48,855 bases of DNA from Comamonadaceae bacterium (GTDB lineage: Bacteria; Pseudomonadota; Gammaproteobacteria; Burkholderiales; Burkholderiaceae_C): NCBI GenBank assembly GCA_013297985.1, contig JAAFIY010000012.1:1-48855 (forward strand), given 5' to 3'. Below are positions 24,497-33,996 of the stretch, piece after piece. How positions within the stretch are numbered: the first letter of the stretch is position 1; each line of letters opens with the position of its first letter. Below the pieces are notes generated by a model. The model saw only the letters and a list, made by a program, of their open reading frames with translations. It was not told where the DNA came from and did no database searches. A program made the translations under genes and the position numbers.

Positions 24497-25822
24497 TCAG
24501 GGATAAAAAGCCACGACACGATAGCCGCTGATGCGATCGGTGTTAAGGCCTGTGGTCTGCATACTGAGCTGGCCCAGCCATTCGGCTTGCGGCTCGAGCT
24601 GGGCGGGCGCCAAGAAATCCGCAGGCGCTAACACCCGGCGCACGACAACTTGGTTGGCTAGGTCGGTCAAAGTCAGCTCAAAGTGCGGCACTGCCAGGGG
24701 CGTGGTGGCGGTATTGCGCACAGTCAAAGTCAAGGTGTATTGCTGGTTGGCTGCGCGCTCAAAAGACGAGCCCTCAACCGCTACACGGTCAATGCGGCGC
24801 AGCGGCTCGATGGTGCAGCGGCGCACTTCGCAAATGGCCCGCAACGCGGGCCGAACAGCGGGCCAATGGGCAACAATCTCGTCGCGCCAACCCACAGCGA
24901 CTTGAACCGCCAGGGCAGTACCTAGCCCCATGCAAGCAGCGCCTACCGCAAGCCGTACCAGCGGCTTTCGCCAAATCGCTTGGCGACGCGCTTGGCGCAC
25001 GAAGGCTGGCTCGGCTTGCGCTGAAGCCGCAGCCGTAGCCTCTGGCGGAAAAAGCAGCGCCGCCTCACTAAGAGCTGGGGACACATCTGGTGTGAACACG
25101 GCCGCTGGGATAGCGCTCTCAGCTGGCGGTGGTACGGCGTCGCTTGACACCAAGGCTGGGGACGAATCCCCCGGCTGCACTGCCGCTTCGGCAGGTTCAG
25201 GGGTGGTGGCGTCGGGCACTGAGAGGGGTTCAATCTCAATGAGCAGATCCACATCCGCCGTGGCCTGTTGCGGTGGCTCGGCCTGCGCCACCAGTGCGTC
25301 AACAGCTTCGGTCGATTGCGTAGGCTCGTCGGGCCAAGTTACCGGTGACACCACCGGCTCACCTGCAGCAAAACCGGCATCAGGCCCTGGGCCGACATCG
25401 AACAATGTGGTGGGATCAACCGACACCAAGTCTTGCCCCAGCGAGTCTGGCGGCTCGACGGTGGATGTCGCGTGGTGATCTGTGGGGGCAGCCACCCGCT
25501 CTCCTGGCCAAGCCTGGGCGGCCAATGCAGGCCCGTCGCGCGACACATCGGTTGGGGCCTCAGCAGCCGCAGCGCCAAGCGCTTGCACGGAAGCTGCGGA
25601 CCCCTCCGTTTCCCGCTGGGCTTGGTGCGGCGCCTGATCGGGTTCGGGCGCCGTCAACGCGGCAGACGCGGGGGGGGAAACTTCTGCCTGCTGCAGATGT
25701 GCTTGCGCGTCAAACACATCGCCGCACTGGCCACACCGCACCCAACCGCCCGACACCCGGAGTTGATCAGGAACCACCTTGAACAAGGTGGTGCAGGCCG
25801 GGCACTGGGTGATCAAACTCAT
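24497..25822 (-). CDS. Zinc-ribbon and DUF3426 membrane protein
   Basis: The 441-residue protein starts with an MJ0042-type zinc ribbon (CPAC at 7-10 and CGQC at 30-33), followed by about 240 residues of low-complexity Ala/Pro/Glu/Asp/Val sequence, one membrane segment (about 288-310, VGAACMGLGTALAVQVAVGW) and a C-terminal DUF3426 domain that should lie in the periplasm. The function of this family is not established. ATG 25822 is chosen because it directly starts the zinc ribbon. The conserved position behind prmA is typical of Burkholderiales. Confidence 0.88.
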   Translation of the reverse strand: MSLITQCPACTTLFKVVPDQLRVSGGWVRCGQCGDVFDAQAHLQQAEVSPPASAALTAPEPDQAPHQAQRETEGSAASVQALGAAAAEAPTDVSRDGPALAAQAWPGERVAAPTDHHATSTVEPPDSLGQDLVSVDPTTLFDVGPGPDAGFAAGEPVVSPVTWPDEPTQSTEAVDALVAQAEPPQQATADVDLLIEIEPLSVPDATTPEPAEAAVQPGDSSPALVSSDAVPPPAESAIPAAVFTPDVSPALSEAALLFPPEATAAASAQAEPAFVRQARRQAIWRKPLVRLAVGAACMGLGTALAVQVAVGWRDEIVAHWPAVRPALRAICEVRRCTIEPLRRIDRVAVEGSSFERAANQQYTLTLTVRNTATTPLAVPHFELTLTDLANQVVVRRVLAPADFLAPAQLEPQAEWLGQLSMQTTGLNTDRISGYRVVAFYP

Positions 25823-25894
25823 GTGCCGCAAATTGTAGGGACGCCAGCCAGGGTCGCGCGCCAAGCCGTGGCGGCGCACGAAGCCCAAAAATTT

Positions 25895-26806
25895 TTACGA
25901 GCGGGTAGCCAGCAGCACCCAACCCTCTAAGGCATCGGCTTGGCGCAAGGCGCAGCCCACTTGGGCGTAGTGCGCAATCAGGTCATCGGCTTGGCGCTCA
26001 AGGATGCCGGCCAGCACCAAGTCGCCCCCCACCGCCATGCGCCCCACCAACAAGGGCGCGAGTACCTTCAGCGGGGTGGCCAAAATGTTGGCCAACACCA
26101 CCCGATGGGTGCCGGGTTCGGTATCAGGCAAGCCTGCAGACAACAACAATGCGTTGGCCTGGGCATTGGCCAGCGTGGCTTGTACCGCCACCGGGTCGAT
26201 ATCCACCGCATGCACTTGTGCAGCGCTCAGCTTGGCAGCTGCCATGGCAAGCACGCCCGAGCCGCAGCCGTAGTCCAACACACTGTCGCTGGCTTGCCAA
26301 GCCGGGGCGTGCCGAGCAATCCAGCGCAAGCACATCAGTGTGGTGGGATGTGTGCCAGTGCCAAATGCCATGCCTGGGTCAAGGCGCAGCACCTCTTGCG
26401 CCCCAAGCGGAGGCTGGTGCCAGGTGGGCACAATCCAAAACGCAGGCGTGACCTGAACCGGCGCAAACTGCGACTGTGTGATGCTCACCCAGTCTTGTTC
26501 GGCCAGGGGCGACACCCCCACCACTTCAGCGCCAGCGAAGAAATCCTGCGCATTCAGCAAGGCTGCTGCTTCGTTGGCAGCGCCTTGGTCGGCAAATAGC
26601 GCCATCACTTCCGAACGCAGCCACCCCGCAGGCTCTAGCGGCATGCCGGGCTCACCAAACAGGGCTTGCTCTGCGTCGGTGTTGGCATCGGCGTCTTGCA
26701 CCGAAACGCTGAGCGCCTCCAGCGCTTCCAGGGCATCCGAGACCGATTCCACCGCAGCCTGTGGCACCCGCAAGTGCAGCTCAAACACGCTGGGGCTCCA
26801 TCCCAT
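25895..26806 (-). CDS. prmA: Ribosomal protein L11 methyltransferase
   Basis: PrmA trimethylates several amino groups of ribosomal protein L11 with S-adenosylmethionine. The 303-residue protein has an N-terminal L11-recognition domain (FELHLRVPQAAVESVSDAL and following), the linker with DPGMAFGTGTHPTT, the SAM-binding motif VLDYGCGSGVLAMAAAKL, and the NILATPLKVLAPLL motif after it. All are standard for PrmA. It starts 16 bases after the accC stop codon, so it belongs to the accB-accC transcript. Cells lacking PrmA usually grow normally, so its operon place may be historic. Confidence 0.95.
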   Translation of the reverse strand: MGWSPSVFELHLRVPQAAVESVSDALEALEALSVSVQDADANTDAEQALFGEPGMPLEPAGWLRSEVMALFADQGAANEAAALLNAQDFFAGAEVVGVSPLAEQDWVSITQSQFAPVQVTPAFWIVPTWHQPPLGAQEVLRLDPGMAFGTGTHPTTLMCLRWIARHAPAWQASDSVLDYGCGSGVLAMAAAKLSAAQVHAVDIDPVAVQATLANAQANALLLSAGLPDTEPGTHRVVLANILATPLKVLAPLLVGRMAVGGDLVLAGILERQADDLIAHYAQVGCALRQADALEGWVLLATRS

Positions 26807-26821
26807 CAGGGGCGAGCACCC

Positions 26822-28171
26822 TCAGTGCCGATGCTGCGCCAGCCATTCTTCTAGATAGTGGATGTTGGTGCCACCCGCCATGAACTTGGCGTCCACCATC
26901 AGATCGCGGTGCAGCGGGATGTTGGTGTTGATGCCCTCCACCAGCGTTTCGGCTAAGGCTGTGCGCATGCGAGCCATGGCCATTTCGCGGGTGTCTCCGT
27001 GCACGATGAGCTTGCCGATCATTGAGTCATAGTTGGGTGGCACAAAGTAGTTGGTGTAGACATGCGAATCCACCCGAACGCCGGGGCCACCAGGCGGGTG
27101 CCACATAGTGATGCGGCCCGGTGAGGGCAAGAAGTTGTACGGGTCTTCGGCGTTGATCCGGCATTCAATGGCGTGGCCTCGAATGCCGATCTGGCGTTGG
27201 GTGAAGGGAAGCTTTTCGCCTGCGGCCACCATGATCTGCGTCTTGACGATATCCACCCCGGTAATCAGCTCTGTCACCGGATGCTCCACCTGCACCCGGG
27301 TGTTCATTTCGATGAAGTAGAACTCGCCGTTTTCATACAAGAACTCAAAGGTACCCGCGCCTCGGTAGCCCATCTTTTTGCAAGCTGCCACGCACCGGTC
27401 CCCAATGCGTTCGATCAACTTGCGCAAGATACCTGGGGCGGGTGCCTCTTCAATGATCTTTTGGTGGCGTCGCTGCATAGAGCAATCGCGCTCGCCCAAA
27501 TACACCGCATTGCGAAAGGTGTCGGCCATCACCTGAATTTCAATGTGCCGCGGGTTCTGCAGGAATTTCTCCATGTAGACCGCGCCATTGCCAAAGGCTG
27601 CCTGCGCCTCGGCCTTGGTGGTTTGCACCGCGTTGATCAACGCCGCTTCGGTGTGCACCACCCGCATGCCGCGTCCGCCACCGCCGCCGGCTGCCTTAAT
27701 GATGACGGGGTAGCCAATGGCGCGGGCCACTCGGCGCACCTCCACCGGGTTGTCGGGCAACTCACCCTCAGAGCCGGGTACGCACGGCACCCCCGCGCGG
27801 ATCATGGCTTGCTTGGCTGACACCTTGTCGCCCATCAGCCGGATGGATTCCGGACTTGGCCCTATGAAGGCAAAGCCGCTTTTTTCCACCCGCTCAGCAA
27901 AGTCGGCGTTTTCGCTCAAAAAGCCATAGCCTGGGTGAATGGCTTGTGAGTCGGTCACCTCAGCCGCCGAAATGATGGCGGGCATACTCAGATAGCTCTG
28001 GGCCGAAGGCGCTGGGCCAATGCACACCGCTTCGTCAGCGAGCTTGACGTACTTGGTTTCGCGGTCGGCTTCGGAATAGACCATCACCGCGCGGATGCCC
28101 ATCTCGCGGCAGGCCCGCTGGATACGCAGCGCAATTTCACCGCGATTGGCAATCAGGATTTTTTTGAACAT
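26822..28171 (-). CDS. accC: Acetyl-CoA carboxylase, biotin carboxylase subunit
   Basis: AccC carboxylates the biotin of AccB using ATP and bicarbonate, the first half of malonyl-CoA synthesis for fatty acids. The 449-residue protein has the N-terminal [14 protein letters not shown], the glycine-rich ATP-grasp loop [13 protein letters not shown], and the [14 protein letters not shown] active-site segment. Length and motifs are typical. It lies between accB (140 bases upstream) and prmA. The carboxyltransferase genes accA and accD are elsewhere, as usual in this group. Confidence 0.98.
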   Translation of the reverse strand: MFKKILIANRGEIALRIQRACREMGIRAVMVYSEADRETKYVKLADEAVCIGPAPSAQSYLSMPAIISAAEVTDSQAIHPGYGFLSENADFAERVEKSGFAFIGPSPESIRLMGDKVSAKQAMIRAGVPCVPGSEGELPDNPVEVRRVARAIGYPVIIKAAGGGGGRGMRVVHTEAALINAVQTTKAEAQAAFGNGAVYMEKFLQNPRHIEIQVMADTFRNAVYLGERDCSMQRRHQKIIEEAPAPGILRKLIERIGDRCVAACKKMGYRGAGTFEFLYENGEFYFIEMNTRVQVEHPVTELITGVDIVKTQIMVAAGEKLPFTQRQIGIRGHAIECRINAEDPYNFLPSPGRITMWHPPGGPGVRVDSHVYTNYFVPPNYDSMIGKLIVHGDTREMAMARMRTALAETLVEGINTNIPLHRDLMVDAKFMAGGTNIHYLEEWLAQHRH

Positions 28172-28311
28172 AGGGCGCTTTGCCTTGGCATCGGGTCAAT
28201 CGAGGAACTGGCGGCGCCGGCTCAGGCAGCGGCTGATCTGTGACAACCTGCACCTGAGCGGCGAGGACCAAGCGGCAATCGGAGCCGCGTGGACCAAAGG
28301 CCGGCGGGCAC

Positions 28312-28776
28312 TCACTCGATGATCAACAGGGGCTGGCCGTACTCGACGGCCTGCCCGTTCTCACACAAGATTTGCACGACTGTGCCAGCACGGTCGCACT
28401 CAATCTCATTGAGGATCTTCATGGCCTCGATGATGCAAATGGTGTCACCCTCCTTGACTGACTGCCCCACCTCGACGAAAGCCTTCGCGCCAGGACTGGC
28501 TGCCCGATAGAAGGTGCCCACCATCGGCGCCTTGACCGGGTGCCCAGTGGGCGCAGGCGGCTCAGCCGCAACTACAGGCGGGGCGACGATCGGCGCCGCC
28601 AAGGACGACGAACCGGGTGAGGTGGGGGCCGAAGAAGCCGCCAGGCCGTAAGTGCCTTGCGCCACCGGCGGCGCTTTCACAATGCGGACCTTGCCCTCTG
28701 CTTCGGTGATCTCAAGCTCCGAGACATTGGACTCAGAGACCAAATCGATCAGTGTTTTGAGTTTTCGTAAATCCAT
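28312..28776 (-). CDS. accB: Acetyl-CoA carboxylase, biotin carboxyl carrier protein
   Basis: AccB carries the biotin that shuttles CO2 between AccC and the carboxyltransferase. The 154-residue protein has an N-terminal helical region, a Pro/Ala/Ser linker (about 36-80) and the biotinyl domain, with biotin accepted by Lys120 in [12 protein letters not shown]. Normal length. It is first in the accB-accC-prmA run. The 221 bases upstream, to the stop of the thioredoxin-like gene, would hold its promoter; I do not see a convincing consensus pair. Confidence 0.97.
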   Translation of the reverse strand: MDLRKLKTLIDLVSESNVSELEITEAEGKVRIVKAPPVAQGTYGLAASSAPTSPGSSSLAAPIVAPPVVAAEPPAPTGHPVKAPMVGTFYRAASPGAKAFVEVGQSVKEGDTICIIEAMKILNEIECDRAGTVVQILCENGQAVEYGQPLLIIE

Positions 28777-28997
28777 GTGCTGGGAGACGTCGGAGAGGTT
28801 GAACCGAACTCCCGACTGTCCTTAAAAGCATGTAAGAGGCCGCAAATGTAGCTCAAATGCCCAGAAATTGGCCGTAAATGGCAATTGACCACATCTGGCG
28901 ATTGCTGTCACCCGGCCACCTGCCGGTCACCTAGAGGCGGGCGCAGAGCGGGGCACGCCGTGGTGGCTTGGCCGCCCGATGCACCGACGCGCCCGCC

Positions 28998-29603
28998 CTA
29001 TCCGCCCGCTGCTTGAAGCCAATGATCCAAGTCGACCTGACTCACCTGCCCCATTTTGCGCTGAATGACCGCCCCATCGCGACCAAACACCACGGTGTAC
29101 GGCAGACCGCCGCTTTGATTGCCAAGTTCGCGACCCAAGTCGGCGCCCGCCAAACCCGCCAGCCCGATCGGAAAAGTTACCGGCAGGCGCTGCAAAAAGG
29201 CCTGCACCGGCGCCTTTTGATCTACCGCCAAACCCACCACTTGCCACCCATTGGATGCATGTTGCTTAAAAAAAGCATCCAATAGCGGCATCTCTTCAAC
29301 ACAGGGTGGGCACCAAGTCGCCCAGAAGTTCAGCAGCAGTGGCCGACCCTTGAACGCAGCCATCTGCAGAGCCTGGGAGCCCTGTGGCTGATCAAACGAC
29401 ATGCCCCACACGCCATTGGCTGCGGCGGGTGCAATCGGGGTCAAGCGATAGCGCCAAGCGCCCCAGCCGAGACCGGCAGCGCCCGCGGCCACGGCGGCGC
29501 TGATCAGTAGGCGACGTTGAACCCGTCGAGGATCGGGCGCTTGCGCAGAAGCAGCTGCCCCTGTTTCAGCGCCCTCAGCAGCATGGTCGGTCGGCGTCTT
29601 CAT
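28998..29603 (-). CDS. TlpA/ResA-type membrane-anchored thioredoxin-like protein
   Basis: The 201-residue protein has an N-terminal charged tail, one membrane anchor (about 32-50, LLISAAVAAGAAGLGWGAW) and a periplasmic thioredoxin fold with redox motif WCPPC (Cys98, Cys101) and the cis-Pro segment GGLPYTVVFG. TlpA/ResA proteins reduce Cys pairs in exported proteins, often during cytochrome c maturation. The start chosen is the ATG whose ATGA overlaps the stop of the preceding gene; an in-frame start four codons earlier is possible. Partner proteins are not in the window, although the ypjD gene at 12.7 kb belongs to a haem-handling family. Confidence 0.88.
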   Translation of the reverse strand: MKTPTDHAAEGAETGAAASAQAPDPRRVQRRLLISAAVAAGAAGLGWGAWRYRLTPIAPAAANGVWGMSFDQPQGSQALQMAAFKGRPLLLNFWATWCPPCVEEMPLLDAFFKQHASNGWQVVGLAVDQKAPVQAFLQRLPVTFPIGLAGLAGADLGRELGNQSGGLPYTVVFGRDGAVIQRKMGQVSQVDLDHWLQAAGG

Positions 29604-30286
29604 GCCGCGCCCCAAACTTGCGAAACCTTCGCTGGCCCTTCGGTTGCTGCAGCCCCAGATCCTGCAGCTGTGCCGATTACAGAGCCAGCCACATCCTGAC
29701 GAGGCACGACCAGTTTTTCGACCGCTTGCAGGTGCCCGCGCATCGGCCGCCCTTTGACGTCGGCCAGCAGGCTGCCCCGTTGCTCAATGGGGTCTCGCAA
29801 GGTCAGGTGGATGGCCACATGGCGCTGCAGTGCGGCCACAGCCAAGTGCACGACCAAACGCGGAATGCGGTCACCCCGGTGATCGCTGGCATCTTGCGAA
29901 GAAAACGCCACGCCTTTGTTGATGAGGTCAATTTCCACCATCTTGCTGTCATCTGCAAACAAATCAATGTAAATGTCTGACAAGCGGGTGGCGGTGCCAC
30001 GCCAGACCGCCCCGGTCAGCAAAGGCTGATGGGGCTGCAGCCGCCGCATCCAGACCAAGGCAATTTCACGTAAGGCGGCCAGCTCGCGAGGCTGGGTGTC
30101 CGCGCAGAAAAGCTCCAAATGCTCCAGCACGGCATCTTCCAACGCTTCATTGGTGGGCAGCGCTACTTGGCCGGCCCAACCCAACAACTTGAGGGCACGC
30201 TTTTTGGCCGGGCCGTATTCCATGCCTTCATCCACCACCAGACGGGCTGCTGTGTGCAGCAGCTCTTGGGTCATCTCGCTTTGCAT
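29600..30286 (-). CDS. Conserved protein of unknown function (possible nucleotidyltransferase-like)
   Basis: The 228-residue protein starts with a helical region (ARLVVDEGMEYGPAKKRALKLLG) and has the segment WRGTATRLSDIYIDLFADDSKMVEI, written here across about residues 94-118. Its spaced acidic residues could suit a minimal nucleotidyltransferase, but this is only suggestive. I recall similar proteins next to TlpA-type genes in other Burkholderiales without a known role. No signal or membrane segment is seen. The stop overlaps the start of the thioredoxin-like gene by four bases, so their translation is coupled. A dispersed repeat (R4) lies 64 bases upstream. Confidence 0.75.
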   Translation of the reverse strand: MQSEMTQELLHTAARLVVDEGMEYGPAKKRALKLLGWAGQVALPTNEALEDAVLEHLELFCADTQPRELAALREIALVWMRRLQPHQPLLTGAVWRGTATRLSDIYIDLFADDSKMVEIDLINKGVAFSSQDASDHRGDRIPRLVVHLAVAALQRHVAIHLTLRDPIEQRGSLLADVKGRPMRGHLQAVEKLVVPRQDVAGSVIGTAAGSGAAATEGPAKVSQVWGAA

Positions 30287-30350
30287 GGCCGCATTGTGGA
30301 GCGTAGAGCCTAAGCTTTAAGGCCCAGGCCGTGACAGCGTTGGGTCAAGG

Positions 30351-30406
30351 GGGCTATTTGCTACGCTTTTAATAGCTGCTTAGGCAGGAAAATAGGCCGA
30401 TTGAGC
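30351..30406 (-). repeat. Two-hairpin dispersed repeat, copy R4
   Basis: Read on the minus strand: AATCGGCCTATTTTCCTGCC, then TAAGCA, then hairpin 2 GCTATTAAAAGCGTAGC. The first hairpin is weak. The copy lies in the 170-base gap between the divergent unknown gene (start 30286) and mpl (start 30457), so it is inside their promoter region. Confidence 0.75.
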
Positions 30407-30456
30407 TGTTTTTCGTACTCAACCAGAAGGAGATGCACGCTCTCTACAATCAGGTC

Positions 30457-31863
30457 ATGCATCTACACATCTTGGGCATCTGCGGAACCTTTATGGGCGG
30501 TCTGGCTGCCTTGGCCCGCCAAGCCGGTCACCAAGTGACGGGCTGCGACAGCGGCGTGTACCCTCCCATGAGCGATCAGTTAAGGGCCATGGGCATCGAT
30601 CTGATTGAGGGCTATGGGGCCGACCAACTTGCCCTCAAGCCCGACATATTCGTCGTGGGCAACGTCGTCAGCCGCGCCCGCGGCGCCGATGGCAGCCCCA
30701 AATTTCCGCTGATGGAGGCGGTTTTGGACAGTGGCGCGCGCTATAGCAGCGGCCCTCAGTGGCTGGCCGAGCATGTGCTGCAAGGTCGCCCGGTGTTGGC
30801 GGTGGCCGGCACCCATGGCAAGACCACCACCACATCGATGCTGGCTTGGATTTTGGAGTGCGCGGGCCTGGCCCCCGGTTTTTTGGTGGGCGGTGTGCCC
30901 CTGAACTTTGGCGTCTCGGCCCGCTTGGGCGCCCCCGGGAGCCCGTTCGTGATTGAGGCGGATGAATACGACACCGCTTTTTTTGACAAGCGCAGCAAGT
31001 TCGTGCACTACCGGCCTCGGCTGGCCTTGCTGAACAACTTGGAGTTTGATCATGCCGACATCTTTGACGATCTTGCCGCCATCGAGCGCCAATTTCATCA
31101 TTTGGTGCGGACAGTGCCCCCTTCGGGTACGGTGCTGACGCCGCAGGCGGATGCAGCCATTGGGCGTGTGCTGGCACAGGGCCTGTGGAGTCGGCATGCA
31201 CAGTTTGGCCTGCAGGCAGGCCCCGGGGTGTGGGCCCATGGCGAGCCCCACCGATTTGAATTGCGTACGGGCGCCGCGCCGGCGGTTGGCGCAACGCCCG
31301 CCACAGTGAACTGGGCCCTGAGCGGCCTACACAACCAACTCAACGCAGCCGCCGCCGCTGCGGCTGCGCTTACGCTGGGTGTGAATCTGCCGCAAAGCGC
31401 CGCTGCGCTGAACAGCTTCACCCACGTGAGAAGGCGCCAAGAACTGCGCGGCACCGTGCGGGGCGTGCATGTGTATGACGACTTTGCGCACCACCCGACA
31501 GCGATTGCAGCCACTTTGGACGGCATGCGCCGACGCATGGCACCAGGCGAACGCTTGTTGGCGGTGTTTGAACCCAGGTCCAACACCATGAAGCTCGGCA
31601 CCATGAAAGCCGCCTTGCCGCAAAGCCTGCAAGCGGCAGACCTAGCCTTTTGTCACACCGGTGGGCTTGACTGGGACGCCGCCTCTGCCTTGGCGCCCTT
31701 GGGCGAGCGCGCCGCTACGGCGGGTAGCGTGGAGGAACTCGTGCGCATCGTCGCCAAGCAAGCTCGCACGGGTGACCACATCGTGTGCATGAGCAACGGC
31801 GGCTTTGGCGGCATCCACGAGCGCCTGCTAGGCGCTCTGGCGGAAGCGGCTGCGCCGACATAG
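30457..31863 (+). CDS. mpl: UDP-N-acetylmuramate:L-alanyl-gamma-D-glutamyl-meso-diaminopimelate ligase
   Basis: Mpl reattaches recycled murein tripeptide to UDP-MurNAc, the step after AmpD in wall recycling. The 468-residue protein has the N-terminal MHLHILGICGTFMGGLA that is diagnostic for Mpl among Mur ligases, the ATP P-loop GTHGKTTTT (about 118-126) and the EADEYDTAFFDKRSKFVHY segment (in parts). ATG 30457 matches the family N-terminus. An upstream in-frame ATG at 30433 directly follows an AGAAGGAG sequence with no spacing, while that same sequence is about 24 bases from 30457; the true start should therefore be checked. It is convergent with dapB, with a gap of only 14 bases. Confidence 0.95.
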   Translation: MHLHILGICGTFMGGLAALARQAGHQVTGCDSGVYPPMSDQLRAMGIDLIEGYGADQLALKPDIFVVGNVVSRARGADGSPKFPLMEAVLDSGARYSSGPQWLAEHVLQGRPVLAVAGTHGKTTTTSMLAWILECAGLAPGFLVGGVPLNFGVSARLGAPGSPFVIEADEYDTAFFDKRSKFVHYRPRLALLNNLEFDHADIFDDLAAIERQFHHLVRTVPPSGTVLTPQADAAIGRVLAQGLWSRHAQFGLQAGPGVWAHGEPHRFELRTGAAPAVGATPATVNWALSGLHNQLNAAAAAAAALTLGVNLPQSAAALNSFTHVRRRQELRGTVRGVHVYDDFAHHPTAIAATLDGMRRRMAPGERLLAVFEPRSNTMKLGTMKAALPQSLQAADLAFCHTGGLDWDAASALAPLGERAATAGSVEELVRIVAKQARTGDHIVCMSNGGFGGIHERLLGALAEAAAPT

Positions 31864-31877
31864 CTCGGCCCGGCACA

Positions 31878-32708
31878 TCAGCCGTCCCGCAGACCCAGCA
31901 CGTCAAACATGTCAAACAGGCCGTGTGGCCGGCCTGCCAAAAAGCGCACCGCCCGCAAACTGCCCTGGGCGTAGCCCGCTCGGCTGCTGCTCTTGTGACT
32001 GATTTCAATGCGCTCGCCGGTGCCGGCAAACAGCACGGTGTGATCGCCCACGATGTCACCACCCCGAATCGTGGCAAAGCCGATGCTGGACGGGTCACGC
32101 TCACCGGTGACGCCTTCGCGGGCGTACACCGCGCAGTCCTTTAAGTCACGCCCCAGCGCGGAGGCCACCACTTCGCCCATCTTGAGTGCTGTGCCGGACG
32201 GCGCGTCCACCTTATGGCGGTGGTGCGCCTCAATGATTTCAATGTCGTAGCCGGTGGACATGGCCCGCGCTGCCATGTCCAAAAGCTTCAGCGTCACATT
32301 GACCCCGACGCTCATATTCGGTGCCACCACCATCGCCACCTGTTGGGCCGCTTGGGCCAACTGTGCTTGGTGCGCCGCCGTCAAACCGGTCGTGCCCACC
32401 ACCATCTGCACGCCCAGTTCGCGGCACACTTGCGCGTGCGCCAGCGTGCCCTCTGGGCGGGTGAAATCAATCAGCACGTCGCAGCCCTGCAGGGCGTGCG
32501 CCGCTTGGTCGCTGACGAGCACCTGGGTCGACAAACCTGCAAACGCACCCGCATCTGCGCCCAGCATGGCGCTGCCGGGCACATCCAGCGCCGCGACCAA
32601 TTGAAGGTCTGGGCTGCGCCAGACGGCCTCCACCAGCATTTGGCCCATGCGGCCACTGGCCCCCGCCACCGCGACACGGCGACGCTGCGTAAGAGTTGAG
32701 TCGGTCAT
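31878..32708 (-). CDS. dapB: 4-hydroxy-tetrahydrodipicolinate reductase
   Basis: DapB makes tetrahydrodipicolinate with NAD(P)H on the lysine/diaminopimelate route. The 276-residue protein has the nucleotide-binding GASGRMGQ (16-23), the VVGTTG loop, and the catalytic segment [16 protein letters not shown] with His162/His163 and Lys166. The start ATG 32708 is chosen because it begins the family N-terminus; an earlier in-frame ATG at 32741 adds 11 unlikely residues. bamE lies 85 bases upstream on the same strand, an order common in Burkholderiales (fur divergent, bamE, dapB). Confidence 0.97.
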   Translation of the reverse strand: MTDSTLTQRRRVAVAGASGRMGQMLVEAVWRSPDLQLVAALDVPGSAMLGADAGAFAGLSTQVLVSDQAAHALQGCDVLIDFTRPEGTLAHAQVCRELGVQMVVGTTGLTAAHQAQLAQAAQQVAMVVAPNMSVGVNVTLKLLDMAARAMSTGYDIEIIEAHHRHKVDAPSGTALKMGEVVASALGRDLKDCAVYAREGVTGERDPSSIGFATIRGGDIVGDHTVLFAGTGERIEISHKSSSRAGYAQGSLRAVRFLAGRPHGLFDMFDVLGLRDG

Positions 32709-32793
32709 AAAACTGGATACTGAAACGGGCCGCCCTGGCATCAGCGGCCAAAACCAGCCTCAGGCCCCGGGACTCCAGCGGCCGTCACTGTCT

Positions 32794-33417
32794 TTAGCGC
32801 GTGGGGGCTTCCAGCGGCGGGAAAGCCGCAGCGCCCGGCGCTGAAGGGGCTGAACCGGTGGGTGCAGGCATGCCAGCGGGGCCAGCACCCACCGGGGCTG
32901 CTGCGCTGGGAGCGGTCGGGGCCGAAGCTGTAGTAGGTGCAAAACGCTTCAGGCTTTCTTCAGACGCTTGCAGATTGGGCAGCGGGCCTCTGGGCTTGCT
33001 GGGGGCGATGCTGGCCACAAAGTCGGCCTCGGACGGGAGTTCGTCACCCTCAAACCGCACCAGAGCATCACCGTCAAAGAAGACGCTAAGGCGTCGGGTT
33101 TGTTCCGTCTGGCCGCGGCGCTTGAGTGCGAACACGTAGTCCCATCGGTCGGCATGGAACACGCTGGTTACCAGCGGCGTGCCCAGTACATCGCGCACCT
33201 GCAGGCGCGACATGCCCATCTGCAGCGCGGCCACTTGCTCACGTGAGACAAAGTTGCCCTGCACGACATCGGCGCGGTACGGCGTGATCAGCCCCGCAGC
33301 ACGCTGAGTAACACCGTCTAGGGCACCGCAGCCAGGCAAGCCCAACAACGCAGCCCCCAGCAGCGCAGCCGAACCCAGACGGGCGGCAAGAGAACACCTG
33401 GGCGATTTGCTAGACAT
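32794..33417 (-). CDS. bamE: Outer membrane protein assembly factor BamE
   Basis: BamE is a lipoprotein of the BAM complex that inserts beta-barrel proteins in the outer membrane. The 207-residue protein has a lipoprotein signal ending in LLGLPGC (acylated Cys30), the SmpA/OmlA core (VQGNFVSREQVAALQMGMSR, then VRDVLGTPLVTSVFHADRWDYVF, in parts), and then an unusual 70-residue Ala/Pro-rich tail (TASAPTAPSAAAPVG and following) not found in the short E. coli protein. ATG 33417 gives the best signal peptide; 33441 is a possible alternative. Divergent from fur with 96 bases between. Confidence 0.93.
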   Translation of the reverse strand: MSSKSPRCSLAARLGSAALLGAALLGLPGCGALDGVTQRAAGLITPYRADVVQGNFVSREQVAALQMGMSRLQVRDVLGTPLVTSVFHADRWDYVFALKRRGQTEQTRRLSVFFDGDALVRFEGDELPSEADFVASIAPSKPRGPLPNLQASEESLKRFAPTTASAPTAPSAAAPVGAGPAGMPAPTGSAPSAPGAAAFPPLEAPTR

Positions 33418-33513
33418 AGGCTGCACAGCGACGACTATCATCGCTTCATTGTACGTTTGGCCTGCATCCACCGTGGGTGCCCGCCCCCGAGCCCTCTCTA
33501 GCCGAGTTCGCCC

Positions 33514-33948
33514 ATGGCCAGCATCGACGAAATCAAAAGCAGTGGCCTCAAAGCCACCCTGCCCCGGCTGAAGATACTGGAAGTGTTTCAGCACACCCAG
33601 CAGCGACATTTGACGGCCGAAGACGTCTTTAAGGTGTTGCTGGACGAGCGCACGGACATCGGTCTGGCCACGGTGTACAGGGTGCTGACGCAGTTTGAAC
33701 AAGCGGGCTTACTCAGCCGCAGCCACTTTGAATCTGGCAAGGCGGTGTATGAGCTCAATGAGGGGCAGCACCACGACCATTTGGTCTGCCTCGACTGCGG
33801 CCGGGTAGAAGAGTTTTTTGACCCGGACATCGAAGCCCGCCAAAACGCCATCGCCACTGCCAAAGGCTTTGCGCTCGCCGACCACGCTCTGAGCCTTTAC
33901 GCCCACTGCCGCAAGACGGATTGCCCCCATCGACCCAGCAAGGCTTGA
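33514..33948 (+). CDS. fur: Ferric uptake regulator Fur
   Basis: Fur is the iron-responsive repressor of iron uptake genes. The 144-residue protein has the winged helix ([16 protein letters not shown]), the metal-binding HHDHLVC segment (86-92) and two Cys pairs, Cys92/Cys95 and Cys132/Cys137, for structural zinc. This is typical of Fur rather than Zur or PerR. It is divergent from bamE and convergent with hprK, 48 bases between the stops. I see only a weak partial Fur-box-like sequence in its upstream region. Confidence 0.96.
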   Translation: MASIDEIKSSGLKATLPRLKILEVFQHTQQRHLTAEDVFKVLLDERTDIGLATVYRVLTQFEQAGLLSRSHFESGKAVYELNEGQHHDHLVCLDCGRVEEFFDPDIEARQNAIATAKGFALADHALSLYAHCRKTDCPHRPSKA

Positions 33949-33996
33949 GTAGCCCATGCGGGCAGCCGACAAGCAGATACAGCGTTTGCAGCCGCT

